From NCBI GenBank assembly GCA_034664125.1, contig JAXDIG010000015.1, positions 1-64,000 on the forward strand: DNA of 64,000 nt, written 5' to 3'. The notes under the pieces were generated by a model. It was given only the letters and a program-made list of their open reading frames with translations, made no database searches and had not been told where the DNA came from. The stretch comes from JACVRW01 sp034664125. GTDB lineage: Bacteria > Actinomycetota > Thermoleophilia > Solirubrobacterales > Thermoleophilaceae. Positions within the stretch are counted from its first letter, which is position 1. Every line of letters starts with the position of its first letter. A program made the position numbers and the translations under genes. Of the stretch, positions 18,299 to 27,583 are shown piece by piece.

Positions 18299-19266
18299 TC
18301 ATCACCGTCACCCTCAACGCCGCCATCGACAAGACCCTCGCGGTGCCGAACTTCCGGCTCGGCCGGCGCCACCGCGCCGTCGAGCAGACTGCGATGGCGG
18401 GCGGCAAGGGCGTCAACGTCGCGCGTGCGCTGCGCGCGCTCGGCCAGCCCGTGATCGCCACCGGCGTGGCAGGCGGTCCAACCGGCACGCGCATCGTGGA
18501 GCACCTGACCGACGAGGGCATCCTCAACGACTTCGTGCGCATCCGCGAGGAGTCGCGCACCTCGACCGCGGTGGTCGACCCCACCAGCGGCGACCAGACC
18601 GAGATCAACGAGCACGGGCCCCAGGTGTCCGAGGCGGAGCTCGACCTGTTCGTGGACAAGCTGCTCTACCTCGCCAAGGGCGCGGCCGTGTGCGTGTTCG
18701 CCGGCAGCCTGCCGCGCGGCGTGGACGCCGGGCTTTACGGCCGCCTGATCGAGGAGATGCGCAGGCTGGGCGTGACCACGGTGCTCGACGCCGAGGGCGA
18801 GCCGCTGCTGGTGGCCACGCGCAAGGGCCCAGACGTGGTTACTCCGAACGAGCTCGAGGCCGAGGGGCTGGTCGGGCGCGAGTTCGCCGACGAGGACGAC
18901 CGCCGCCGCGCGCTGGAGGAGATGGTCGAGATGGGCGCGCGCGAGGGCGCCATGACGCTCGCCGACGGCTGCATGGCGGTGCTCGGCGCCGGCGCCGACC
19001 GGCGCCTCTACCGCGCCACTCTCCAGCCGCTCGAGCCGGTGTCGACGGTGGGCTCGGGCGACGCCTTCTTGGCCGGCTTCGTGGCCGCCCGCTACGGCGG
19101 GCGCGACGACGAAGACTGCCTGCGCTTCGCGGTCGCCTGCGGCGCCGAGTCGACCCAGCACTTCGGGGCCGGGCAGCTCGAGCTGCGCGAGGTCGAGCGG
19201 CTGCTGGGAGAGGTGCGGCTGGAGAGTCTCGCGACGCCCGCAGTTTCCGCGAAGGGCGTGCTCTAG
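18295..19266 (+). CDS. PfkB-family hexose kinase, 1-phosphofructokinase type
   Basis: 323 residues. Starts MIITVTLNAAIDKTLAVPNF, the FruK/LacC signature, with GGKGVNVARAL near 33-43 and the second PfkB signature GSGDAFLAGF near 255 containing the catalytic Asp. Likely phosphorylates fructose 1-phosphate or another sugar phosphate. No fructose PTS gene is nearby, so the substrate is uncertain; tagatose 6-phosphate or fructose 6-phosphate are alternatives. ATG overlaps the upstream stop. Confidence 0.85.
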   Translation: MIITVTLNAAIDKTLAVPNFRLGRRHRAVEQTAMAGGKGVNVARALRALGQPVIATGVAGGPTGTRIVEHLTDEGILNDFVRIREESRTSTAVVDPTSGDQTEINEHGPQVSEAELDLFVDKLLYLAKGAAVCVFAGSLPRGVDAGLYGRLIEEMRRLGVTTVLDAEGEPLLVATRKGPDVVTPNELEAEGLVGREFADEDDRRRALEEMVEMGAREGAMTLADGCMAVLGAGADRRLYRATLQPLEPVSTVGSGDAFLAGFVAARYGGRDDEDCLRFAVACGAESTQHFGAGQLELREVERLLGEVRLESLATPAVSAKGVL

Positions 19267-19303
19267 CGCGCTGCTAAGGTCGGGCTTCGTCCGCCGTCGA
19301 ACC

Positions 19304-19309
19304 TAGGAT
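19304..19309 (+). promoter_or_regulatory. -10 box for leaderless guaB3
   Basis: TAGGAT lies exactly six bases before the ATG at 19316, with no ribosome site between. Fits a leaderless transcript. Confidence 0.5.
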
Positions 19310-19315
19310 CTGTGA

Positions 19316-20575
19316 ATGGAAGTAGAGATTGGGCGGGGCAAGAAGGGACGCCGCGCATACGGCTTCGATGACATCGCGATCGTGCCCTCCAGGCGCACGC
19401 GCGATCCGGACGACATCGACATCACCTGGACGCTCGGCCCGTACCGCTTCGAGCTGCCGCTGGTGGCCTCGGCGATGGACGGCGTCGTCTCGCCATCGGT
19501 CGCCGGCGCGCTGGGCAAGCTCGGCGGGCTGGCGGTCCTGAACCTCGAGGGGATCTGGACCCGCTACGAGGATCCCGACGCGGAGCTGGAGCGGATCGCC
19601 GGCTACGACAAGCAGAGGGCGACCACCGAGATGCAGCGCATCTACGCCGAGCCCGTGCGCGAGGACCTGATCGCCCGGCGCATACGCGAGATCAAGGACC
19701 AGGGCGTGGTGGCGGCGGCCTCGCTCACCCCCCAGCGCGTGCGCGGCTTCTACGAAACCGCACTCGACGCGGGGCTCGACATCCTCGTCATCCAGGGCAC
19801 CGTGATCTCCGCCGAGCACGTGTCCACGCGCAGCGAGCCGCTCAACCTGAAGGAGTTCATCCGCGAGGTGCCCGTCCCGGTGGTGGTGGGCGGCTGCGCC
19901 TCGTACGCGACGGGGCTGCACCTGATGCGCACCGGCGCCGTCGGCGTGCTGGTCGGCGTCGGCCCGGGCGCCGCGTGCACCACGCGTGGGGTGCTCGGCA
20001 TCGGCGTGCCGCAGGCCACGGCGATCGCCGACGTGGCGGCCGCCCGCTCGCAGCACATGCTGGAGACGGGCGAGTACGTGAAGGTGATCGCCGACGGCGG
20101 CATGCGCAACGGCGGCGACGTCTCGAAGGCGATCGCGTGCGGTGCGGACGCCGTGATGATCGGCTCGCCGCTGGCGCGCGCCTACGAGGCGCCCGGCCGC
20201 GGCTACCACTGGGGCATGGCCACCTTCCACCCGTCGCTTCCGCGCGGCGCGCGCGTGAAGACCACACAGAACGGCACCCTGGAGCAGATCCTCCTGGGCC
20301 CGGCCCACGAGAACGACGGCACCTTCAACCTGATGGGCAGCCTGCGCACCTCGATGGCCACCTGCGGCTACGAGGACATCCCCGCTTTCCACAAGGCCGA
20401 GGTGATGGTTGCACCGGCGCTGCAGAGCGAGGGCAAGCAGCTCCAGCGCGAGCAGGAGATCGGCATGGGAGCCACCTCGGCGGCCACGGCGCACCCCTCC
20501 GCTGACGGCGTGATGGAGCCCTCCGACGACCCGGTGCCGACCCCGACTGCGGACCCCGCCCTCGTCGGCGAGTGA
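19316..20575 (+). CDS. guaB3: GuaB3 family IMP dehydrogenase-related protein
   Basis: 419 residues, lacking the CBS pair of classical GuaB and shorter at the C-terminus. The active-site loop GPGAACTTRG contains the catalytic-type Cys. VIADGGMRNGGDVSKAIACG and GADAVMIGSP supply the phosphate-binding strands. GuaB3 proteins accompany GuaB in actinobacteria and cyanobacteria; IMP dehydrogenase activity is reported for some members, but its exact role here is uncertain. It lies 79 bp upstream of guaA, consistent with GMP synthesis. Confidence 0.9.
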   Translation: MEVEIGRGKKGRRAYGFDDIAIVPSRRTRDPDDIDITWTLGPYRFELPLVASAMDGVVSPSVAGALGKLGGLAVLNLEGIWTRYEDPDAELERIAGYDKQRATTEMQRIYAEPVREDLIARRIREIKDQGVVAAASLTPQRVRGFYETALDAGLDILVIQGTVISAEHVSTRSEPLNLKEFIREVPVPVVVGGCASYATGLHLMRTGAVGVLVGVGPGAACTTRGVLGIGVPQATAIADVAAARSQHMLETGEYVKVIADGGMRNGGDVSKAIACGADAVMIGSPLARAYEAPGRGYHWGMATFHPSLPRGARVKTTQNGTLEQILLGPAHENDGTFNLMGSLRTSMATCGYEDIPAFHKAEVMVAPALQSEGKQLQREQEIGMGATSAATAHPSADGVMEPSDDPVPTPTADPALVGE

Positions 20576-20654
20576 ACCTCCCGCCCTCCACGGCTGCAAA
20601 CCTTCGTCAGGCCTCGTCCTCGGTCGCTCGCGTGCGAAGCACGCCACGCTACCG

Positions 20655-22244
20655 GTGAGCAGTTCGGCAGCCACGGCCAGCGCGTCCTCGGACACGCCTG
20701 CGGCTGCCACCCAGGAGGTCCTGGTCCTCGACTTCGGCGGCCAGTATTCCCAGCTGATCGCGCGCCGGGTGCGCGAGTGCGGGGTCTTCGCGGAGCTGCT
20801 TCCACACCACGTATCCCTGGAAGAGGTGACCCGCCGCCAGCCGCGCGGCCTGATCCTGTCCGGCGGCCCGGCCTCTGTATACGCAGAGGAGGCGCCGAAG
20901 CTGCGGACGGAGCTGCTGTCGCTCGGGATCCCGGTGCTCGGCATCTGTTACGGCATGCAGGCGATGGTGCTGGAGCTCGGCGGCCGCGTGGAGGGCGCCG
21001 AGGTGGGGGAGTTCGGGCGCTCGCGGTTGGTGGTCAACCAGGCCGGCCGCCTGCTGGCCGGCACGCCCGCCGAGCAGAGCTGCTGGATGAGCCACCGCGA
21101 CACGGTCTTCGACGCGCCGCCGGGGTTCACGGCGCTGGCGTCGTCCACGGAGTCGCCCGTGGCGGCGATCGAGAGCGTCGAGCGCGGCCTCTACGGCATC
21201 CAGTTCCACCCCGAGGTGGTGCACACGCCGTACGGGACGCAGATCCTGGAGAGCTTCCTGCGCGACATCTGCGGATGCGACATGGCGTGGTCGGCCGAGT
21301 CGGTGATCGAGGAGCAGGTGGCGCTGATCAGGGAGCAGGTGGGCGACGGCAAGGTCATCTGCGGGCTGTCCGGCGGCGTGGACTCGTCCGTGGCCGCCCT
21401 GCTCACCTACCGGGCCGTCGGCGAGCAGCTGACGTGCGTATTCGTGGACCACGGGCTGATGCGCAAGAACGAGGGCAACCAGGTGGTGGCCGCGTTCCGG
21501 GACCGGTTCAAGGTGCCGCTGATCGCCGTGGATGCCGAGGAGCGCTTCCTGGCACGGCTGGCCGGGGTCACGGATCCGGAGACGAAGCGCAAGATCATCG
21601 GCGAGGAGTTCATCCGGGTGTTCGAGGAGCAGGCGTCGCGGCTCGGGGACCCCAAGTACCTGGTCCAGGGGACGCTCTACTCGGACGTGATCGAGTCCGG
21701 CGGCGGCACCGGCGCGGCGACGATCAAGTCGCACCACAACGTGGGCGGGCTGCCGGAGGACCTCGAGTTCGACCTGGTGGAGCCGCTGCGGATGCTGTTC
21801 AAGGACGAGGTGCGGGCGGTGGGCTCCGAGCTCGGGATGCCGGACAAGCTGGTGTGGCGCCAGCCGTTCCCGGGGCCGGGGCTGGCCATCCGGGTGGTGG
21901 GCGGCGAGGTCACGAAGGAGCGCCTGGAGATCCTGCGCGACGCCGACGCGATCCTTCAGGACGAGATCCGCGGCGCCGGGCTGTACCGCGAGCTATGGCA
22001 GTCGTTCTGCGTGCTGCCCGGCGATCTGCGGTCGGTCGGGGTGCAGGGCGACGAACGCACCTATGGCTACGTGGTGGTGATCCGGGCCGTGACGTCGGAC
22101 GACGCGATGACGGCCGACTGGGCCCGCTTGCCGTACGACCTGTTGGAGAAGGTGGCGTCGCGGATGATCAACGAGATCGCTGCCGTGAACCGGGTGACGC
22201 TGGACATCACGTCGAAGCCGCCGGGGACGATCGAGTGGGAGTAG
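20655..22244 (+). CDS. guaA: GMP synthase (glutamine-hydrolysing)
   Basis: 529 residues. A short disordered N-terminus is followed by a class I amidotransferase (VLVLDFGGQYSQLIARRVRE; nucleophile in GICYGMQ; His/Glu in FHPEVVHT), then the PP-loop GLSGGVDSSV and the dimerisation domain ending KPPGTIEWE. Makes GMP from XMP, ATP and glutamine. GTG start. The canonical C-terminus is followed by a long imperfect inverted repeat rather than an ordinary terminator. Confidence 0.96.
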   Translation: MSSSAATASASSDTPAAATQEVLVLDFGGQYSQLIARRVRECGVFAELLPHHVSLEEVTRRQPRGLILSGGPASVYAEEAPKLRTELLSLGIPVLGICYGMQAMVLELGGRVEGAEVGEFGRSRLVVNQAGRLLAGTPAEQSCWMSHRDTVFDAPPGFTALASSTESPVAAIESVERGLYGIQFHPEVVHTPYGTQILESFLRDICGCDMAWSAESVIEEQVALIREQVGDGKVICGLSGGVDSSVAALLTYRAVGEQLTCVFVDHGLMRKNEGNQVVAAFRDRFKVPLIAVDAEERFLARLAGVTDPETKRKIIGEEFIRVFEEQASRLGDPKYLVQGTLYSDVIESGGGTGAATIKSHHNVGGLPEDLEFDLVEPLRMLFKDEVRAVGSELGMPDKLVWRQPFPGPGLAIRVVGGEVTKERLEILRDADAILQDEIRGAGLYRELWQSFCVLPGDLRSVGVQGDERTYGYVVVIRAVTSDDAMTADWARLPYDLLEKVASRMINEIAAVNRVTLDITSKPPGTIEWE

Positions 22245-22281
22245 GCGGCGCTTCGGCCTAGGCCCCGGCCGCGTGGCACCC

Positions 22282-22394
22282 GGGGCCGCCGGCGCCGGCC
22301 GTCCCCAGGACCTGCTCGCTCGCTGCGCTCGCTCGTTCGCCCCGCCGCCGGCTCGCTCTGACACGGGCTGGGGCCGGCCGGCGCCGACGGCCCC
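22282..22394. repeat. Long imperfect inverted repeat after guaA
   Basis: Arms 22282-22306 and 22370-22394 (25 nt each) are reverse complements at 23 of 25 positions. The 63-nt interior holds a GCTCGCTCGCTGCGCTCGCT-like low-complexity stretch. There is no U-run after it. It could form a very stable hairpin between guaA and the convergent DUF1801-like gene, acting as a bidirectional end or a REP-type element. Confidence 0.65.
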
Positions 22395-22419
22395 GGGAGG
22401 ACCGGCCAGGTACCAAGGA

Positions 22420-22818
22420 TTAGCTTTGGGCTCTGGACTTGTTCAGGGTCACGGCGGCGCGAACGAGAGTCTTCAACGCCTCCTCGTCTATCTCCTCGCC
22501 CTCGTGGAAGTCGATGGCGCGCCTTGTGTTCCCGTCAAGGCTGGAGTTGAAGAGGCCCGAAGGATCCTTGAGAGCCGCCCCTTTGGCGAAGGTCATCTTC
22601 ACGACGTTCTTGTAAGTCTCGCCTGTGCAGATCAGTCCGTCGTCCGACCACACCGGCACCCCTCTCCACTTCCACTCCTCGACGACTTCGGGATCGGCTT
22701 CCTTGACCAAGGTACGGAGCCGGCTGAGCACCTTGCCCCGCCAGTCGCCCAGCTCCTTGATTCTCGCGTCTATCAGCTGAGAAGGAGACTTGCTTTTCTG
22801 CGGCCCGCTCTTCTCCAT
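22420..22818 (-). CDS. DUF1801/YdhG-like protein
   Basis: 132 residues. The pattern of a helical N-terminus, then RLRTLVKEADPEVVEEWKWR, the aromatic GVPVWSDDGLICTGETYKNV and KMTFAKGAALKDP is typical of the DUF1801 fold, which is found in small stress-related proteins without a settled function. Convergent with guaA and separated from it by the inverted repeat. Codon usage is visibly less GC-biased than in the neighbours, which may mean later acquisition. Confidence 0.78.
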   Translation of the reverse strand: MEKSGPQKSKSPSQLIDARIKELGDWRGKVLSRLRTLVKEADPEVVEEWKWRGVPVWSDDGLICTGETYKNVVKMTFAKGAALKDPSGLFNSSLDGNTRRAIDFHEGEEIDEEALKTLVRAAVTLNKSRAQS

Positions 22819-23153
22819 GCCCGTTCCTCAGTCCCGAGGCTTTGATAAATGGGGTCACCGCCGCCGTGCCGATTCTACCTGGAGCTGCGTTAACCAAAGC
22901 GCTCTCATGCGTACACGGTGCGGATCCCGCTATGCGATGGCTGGACGTTACGAGAGCGCGGTTCGAGCGCAGCGCGGGAGGCGCTGGCACGCCGTGCAGG
23001 ACGGACGTTTACGAGGCGGTACGGTGGTGCTACGTACGCGCGCACAACCGAAGCCGGCAAGCGGCGGTTGTGGCCCTGCCGGGGCCATCGGGTGCGGTGC
23101 GGCTCGCTTCGCGCCGCCGGGCCGTCGGTTGAAGCGTTGGCGCGGCGGGCGTC
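22819..23153. other. Intergenic stretch without a supported gene
   Basis: 335 bp between two divergent genes. Open frames exist but have no ribosome site, no protein-like composition and no recognisable motif. No convincing promoter, terminator or RNA was seen. It presumably holds the promoters for both flanking genes. Confidence 0.5.
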
Positions 23154-26054
23154 GTGAGCGGCTCGAGTTCGCCGTTGGACGCCGTGTTCGTCGCCAAGGC
23201 ACCTTCGGGCGAGATCACGTTCAGCAACCGGTATGCGGAGCGGGTGGTTGGGCGTTCGCCGGCGGAGATCGCGGACGACTTCCCGATGTTCCATCTCGAC
23301 GGTCGGCCGTATTCGCTCCCGGAGCGCCAGGTCCCGCGATCGATCGCGACCGGCGAGGAGATCGTCGACGAGGAGTTCTTCGGCCCCGGCCTCGACGGGC
23401 ATCGCGTCCGCTACCGCTGCAGCTGCTGGCCGGTGTATGACGACGGCGGCCAGATCGTCGCGGCGGTGGCTGTCACGCGCGACGTCACCGAGCAGAAGCG
23501 CCAGGAGGAGCGACTCACCTACCTCGCCGGGTTGTTGGAGAACACAGACGACGCCGTCGTCGCCTTGGATGCGGAGTGGTACGTGACGGTCTGGAACAAG
23601 GGCGCCGAGCGGATGTATGGCTGGACGGCGGATGAGGTGGTCGGTCGCCACACGCGCGAAGTCGCCCGTTTGGAGATGAGCTCCGAGCAGCGCGCCGAGA
23701 CGCGGCGCGAGGCCGCTGAGACTGGACGCTGGCGCGGCGAGCTGGTCGCCTATCGCAAGGACGGCACTCCGCTTCCGGTCGAGCTTGTCACGGTTGCTCT
23801 GAGGGGGAAGGGAGGGGAGGTCACCGGCTTCCTGGGCATCCACCGTGACATCGGCGAGCGCAGGCGGGCCGAGGAGGCGCTGCGGGAATCGCAGCGGCGC
23901 AGCGAGACGATCCTCGAGAGCATCACCGACGCCTTTGTCGCCGTCGATCGGGAGTGGCGCTTCACCTACCTCAACGAGCGGGCGCTGCGGCGCATGGAGT
24001 CCAGAAGCGGTAGGGAGCTCACGCGCGAGGACGTGCTCGGGCGGGGCATGTGGGAGATGTTCCCGGATGCCGTAGGAACAACGATCGAGCAGAAATACCG
24101 AGAAGCCATGCGCCAGCGACGCGAAGTCCAGTTCGAGACGTACTTCGCGCCGAGCGGCGAGTGGATCGAGGCCCACGCCTACCCGTCCGGGGCCGGCCTG
24201 TCGATCTACTATCGAGAAGTCTCGGAGCGCAAGCGCGCCGAGGATGAACGCGAGAGCAGAGCGCGCCAGCAGGGGGTTCTCGCCGAGCTCGGACTACGGG
24301 CCCTGGCCACCGATGACCTCCAGGGGCTGATGGACGAGGCCGTGGAGCTGGTCGCGCGGACGCTCGACGTCAAGTTCGCCGGGCTCGCGGAGGTGGCCCC
24401 TGGCGGCAAGCAGATCATCTTCCGCGCGGGGGTCGGTTGGCGGGAGGGCGTCGTCGGATGCCGTATCGAGCGCGAGGGGCGCGACTCTCTGATGGGATAC
24501 ACCCTGCGCGACCGGAAGCCGGTGATCGTCGAGGACATGGTCGCGGACGGGCGCTTCGCAGCCAGTTCGATCGGGCTGGAGCATGGGGCAGTGAGCGCGC
24601 TGAGCGTGATTGTCGCCACCCCGGATGAGCCGTTCGGGGCGCTCGCGGCGCTTTCCACGCACCGGCGGGCCTTCTCGCAGTTCGACGTCAGCTTCGTCCA
24701 GGCGGTCGCCAACGTCCTCGCGGGCGCTGTCGAGCGCACGCGAGCGCAGGAGCGTCTCGGCGAGGTGCGCGAGGCCGAGCGGCGGCGCCTGGCCCGCGAC
24801 CTGCACGACGAGGCGCTCCAGGAGTTGACCTTCGCCCTGGCCGAAGCAGAACGTCGAGAACCTTCGGCGGGCGAACCGGGTCGACCTGACCGGCTCGTGC
24901 CGGCGCTCAAGCGCGTTGGCGAGCATCTGCGCGGCGCGATCTACGACCTCCGTCTGGAAGCGCACGAAGGGCGCCCCTTCCCGGATCTGTTGGAGTCGCT
25001 GGTAGCGCTCCACGGCGCGATGGCCGTCGACTGCGCCGTGGAGCTCGACATTGAAGATGGGCTCCCGAGCGCTCCGCTCGGTAGCCGCGGCACGGAGATC
25101 TTGCGGCTGGTCGGCGAAGCGCTGACGAACGCCCGCCGCCATTCCGAGGCAGACACCGTTCGAGTCTCAGCCAGGGGCTCCCACGAGCGAATTTGCATCG
25201 AGGTCTCTGACGACGGCCGCGGCTTCGACCCAGGCGACCAGCTCAGCCGATCCGCCGGAGCGGGCATCACGGGGATGCGGGAGCGGGTCGCGCTGCTGGA
25301 CGGCGAGCTCGACATCAGAAGCCGGCCCGGCGCGGGCACGAAGATCCGCATCGAAATGCCGCTCGGCGAGGCTCGCGAGCGCGAACAGCGCCAGGTACGG
25401 GTCCTCCTGGTCGAAGACCACACCGCGGTCAGGCAGGCAATCGCCGCGATGTTCGCGCGGGAGCCCGACTTCGACGTGGTCGGGGAGGCAGGGTCGTTGG
25501 CGGAGGCGCGCGGAATGCTGCAAGAGATCGACGTCGCGGTGGTCGACCTCGGGCTGCCGGATGGCTACGGCGGCGAGCTGATCAAGGAGCTCTCAGACGT
25601 GAATCCGCGTGCCCAGGCGCTGGTGCTGAGCGCCAGCCTCGACCGGGCCGAAACCGCGCGGGCAATCGAGAGCGGCGCCGCCGGGACGCTCGACAAGACG
25701 GCGCAGCTGGACGAGGTGGTTGATGCGGTACGCCGCCTGCGGGCAGGGGAAACGCTCGTCCCGCTCGACGAGCTTCTCGAGCTGCTGCGCTTCGCCGGCC
25801 AGCAGCGCCGCCAAGAGCACCAGGACCGCGCCGCCATCGACCGTCTGACCCCCCGCGAGGTCGAGGTCCTGCAGGCGCTCGCCGAGGGGCTCGACAGCCA
25901 GGCGATCGCCGACCGCCTCTACATCAGCCTCCGCACGGAGCGCAACCACGTGGCCAGCATCCTCGCGAAGCTCGGCGTGCACTCCCAACTCCAAGCGCTG
26001 GTCTTCGCGATGCGCTACGGGGTCGTCGACGTCCCGCTGGACGCGCGCCGGTAG
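23154..26054 (+). CDS. Single-chain PAS-GAF histidine kinase fused to a NarL-type response regulator
   Basis: 966 residues. Order: three PAS-like domains (about 1-115, 120-245, 250-365), GAF (about 375-530), HisKA_3 dimerisation helix with RDLHDEALQEL (His551), HATPase_c (about 655-740; DDGRGFDP and GAGITGMRERV), REC (about 748-865; VVDLGLPD with Asp798, LDKTA lysine) and a LuxR/NarL HTH (about 895-955; LTPREVEVLQALAEGL). Kinase and DNA-binding regulator, normally two proteins, are one uninterrupted frame with all catalytic residues present. Stimulus and targets are unknown; redox or oxygen sensing through PAS is only a guess. GTG start without an obvious ribosome site. Confidence 0.9.
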   Translation: MSGSSSPLDAVFVAKAPSGEITFSNRYAERVVGRSPAEIADDFPMFHLDGRPYSLPERQVPRSIATGEEIVDEEFFGPGLDGHRVRYRCSCWPVYDDGGQIVAAVAVTRDVTEQKRQEERLTYLAGLLENTDDAVVALDAEWYVTVWNKGAERMYGWTADEVVGRHTREVARLEMSSEQRAETRREAAETGRWRGELVAYRKDGTPLPVELVTVALRGKGGEVTGFLGIHRDIGERRRAEEALRESQRRSETILESITDAFVAVDREWRFTYLNERALRRMESRSGRELTREDVLGRGMWEMFPDAVGTTIEQKYREAMRQRREVQFETYFAPSGEWIEAHAYPSGAGLSIYYREVSERKRAEDERESRARQQGVLAELGLRALATDDLQGLMDEAVELVARTLDVKFAGLAEVAPGGKQIIFRAGVGWREGVVGCRIEREGRDSLMGYTLRDRKPVIVEDMVADGRFAASSIGLEHGAVSALSVIVATPDEPFGALAALSTHRRAFSQFDVSFVQAVANVLAGAVERTRAQERLGEVREAERRRLARDLHDEALQELTFALAEAERREPSAGEPGRPDRLVPALKRVGEHLRGAIYDLRLEAHEGRPFPDLLESLVALHGAMAVDCAVELDIEDGLPSAPLGSRGTEILRLVGEALTNARRHSEADTVRVSARGSHERICIEVSDDGRGFDPGDQLSRSAGAGITGMRERVALLDGELDIRSRPGAGTKIRIEMPLGEAREREQRQVRVLLVEDHTAVRQAIAAMFAREPDFDVVGEAGSLAEARGMLQEIDVAVVDLGLPDGYGGELIKELSDVNPRAQALVLSASLDRAETARAIESGAAGTLDKTAQLDEVVDAVRRLRAGETLVPLDELLELLRFAGQQRRQEHQDRAAIDRLTPREVEVLQALAEGLDSQAIADRLYISLRTERNHVASILAKLGVHSQLQALVFAMRYGVVDVPLDARR

Positions 26055-26251
26055 CGCACGTAGACGACGCGAGAGCCAAATGTCTGTGTCTCGACAAGCT
26101 CCAGGTCGATCGCTCTGGTGAGGGTACGGCGACGCAATCGCTCGGGTCGCCACACGCTCTCCGCGCCATTAGCAGGGGAATCGTTCCTACTGCGACTTGG
26201 TGGCAACCTCTCTGTCAGGGTTCTCCGCCCTCTCTGCACCGCCGATACGAG

Positions 26252-27574
26252 ATGGAGATGGCTCTACCGATGGTCCGTTCGAAGGTCTGCCTTGCGCTCA
26301 TGCTCGTCGTCGCGCTGCTCGCGACCGGCTGCAGCGTCGATACCAAGCCCGCCACCGATGTGACGTCCAACTCCGCGACGCTCGGCGCGGAGGTCCAGTG
26401 CTCCTTCGACGGCGCCGGGACGGTCTGGTGGGAGCTGCGTGAGGTGGGCACCTCGCAGTGGAAGCTCGTCAGCGGCACGCGCGACGTCTCGTGCGAGCCC
26501 GGCGGGCGGGACACCATCGCGCTGTCGAACACCGCCACCGGCCTGCGCGCGGGTGTCCACTACGAGTACCGGCTCGGCGCGGCGCCGCCGTCGGGCACCC
26601 CCGTGGTCTACACCGCGCCCGCTCGCTTCACCACGCAGGGGTTCAGCCCCGGCCTCGTTTCCTCGGCGGACCACCGGTACTCCGCGCAGGCCGCCAAGTC
26701 GCTCGGCGCCGATGTCGTGCGGGTCGAGTTCGCCATCGGCACCTCGCCCGCCGCCATGCGCGACAGCATCGCCGCGATCGCCGACAGTGGCGCTCGCCCG
26801 CTCCTGCTGGCGGGCTTCGAGGGACGCCTCCCGTCCCCGGAGGAGACGAGGAACCTCGCCACCTGGGCCTCAACGTTCGGCCCGGGCGGAAGCTTCTGGG
26901 CCGGCCGCTCCGACGGCCGGCTCGCGGTCCAGCAGATCGAGTTCGGCAACGAGACCTCATACGGCTACCAGTACGGCGACGACTACGCGGCGAACTCGTA
27001 CAGCGCTCGCGCCGAGGCGTACGCCACCCGCTTCGCTCAGGCCTACTTCGCCGTCGCCGGGAGCGGCCACGACGTGGGCCTGCTCGCCCAGGCGGATGAC
27101 GGCGGCAGCGGTTCCGCCAAGTGGGTCGACCACATGTTCGCCGCGGTGCCCAACCTCGACGAGCTCGTCGACGGGTGGACCGTCCATCCGTACGGGCCGC
27201 GCGGCATATGGAAGGCGAAGATGGACCGCCTGATCGCGCAGACCGCCGCCAACGGCGCTCCGGCCACGATTCCGATCGACATCACGGAGTACGGGCTCAG
27301 CTCAGACGACGGGACGGGTCTGACGGACAACTACGGGTGGCCCGCCAATCAGACCTATGCGCAGGCGGCGTCGGCGCTCAGCTCCACCGTCGCCGGGATG
27401 CGCTTCGACGCGGCGATCGGCCCGCGGCTGAGGCTGTTCATGATCTACGCCGCCCACGACCTGAGCCCGTCGCGGGCGAACACCGAGCGGGAGCGGTACT
27501 TCGGTGTGCTGCGCAACAACCTCGCCGAGAAGGGCGCGTACTCGGCCGAGGTCCGCAAGCTGTTCGCCGAGTAG
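26252..27574 (+). CDS. Lipoprotein with clan GH-A-like TIM barrel
   Basis: 440 residues. Lipobox LLATGC (Cys27) makes it a surface lipoprotein. About 30-125 is a fibronectin-III-like domain and about 135-440 a TIM barrel. FGNET (Asn233-Glu234) fits the NE acid/base of clan GH-A, and ITEYG (Glu346) fits the nucleophile, with HPYG between them. The substrate is unknown but probably a beta-linked polysaccharide. ATG at 26258 or 26270 would also leave a workable signal peptide. It stands alone between the sensor gene and a convergent hydrolase. Confidence 0.75.
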   Translation: MEMALPMVRSKVCLALMLVVALLATGCSVDTKPATDVTSNSATLGAEVQCSFDGAGTVWWELREVGTSQWKLVSGTRDVSCEPGGRDTIALSNTATGLRAGVHYEYRLGAAPPSGTPVVYTAPARFTTQGFSPGLVSSADHRYSAQAAKSLGADVVRVEFAIGTSPAAMRDSIAAIADSGARPLLLAGFEGRLPSPEETRNLATWASTFGPGGSFWAGRSDGRLAVQQIEFGNETSYGYQYGDDYAANSYSARAEAYATRFAQAYFAVAGSGHDVGLLAQADDGGSGSAKWVDHMFAAVPNLDELVDGWTVHPYGPRGIWKAKMDRLIAQTAANGAPATIPIDITEYGLSSDDGTGLTDNYGWPANQTYAQAASALSSTVAGMRFDAAIGPRLRLFMIYAAHDLSPSRANTERERYFGVLRNNLAEKGAYSAEVRKLFAE

Positions 27575-27583
27575 CGCGACCGC

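Noticed and set aside
22842..23132. Possible 96-residue gene before the sensor kinase
   Set aside because: No ribosome site, no -10 box, mixed composition and no recognisable fold.
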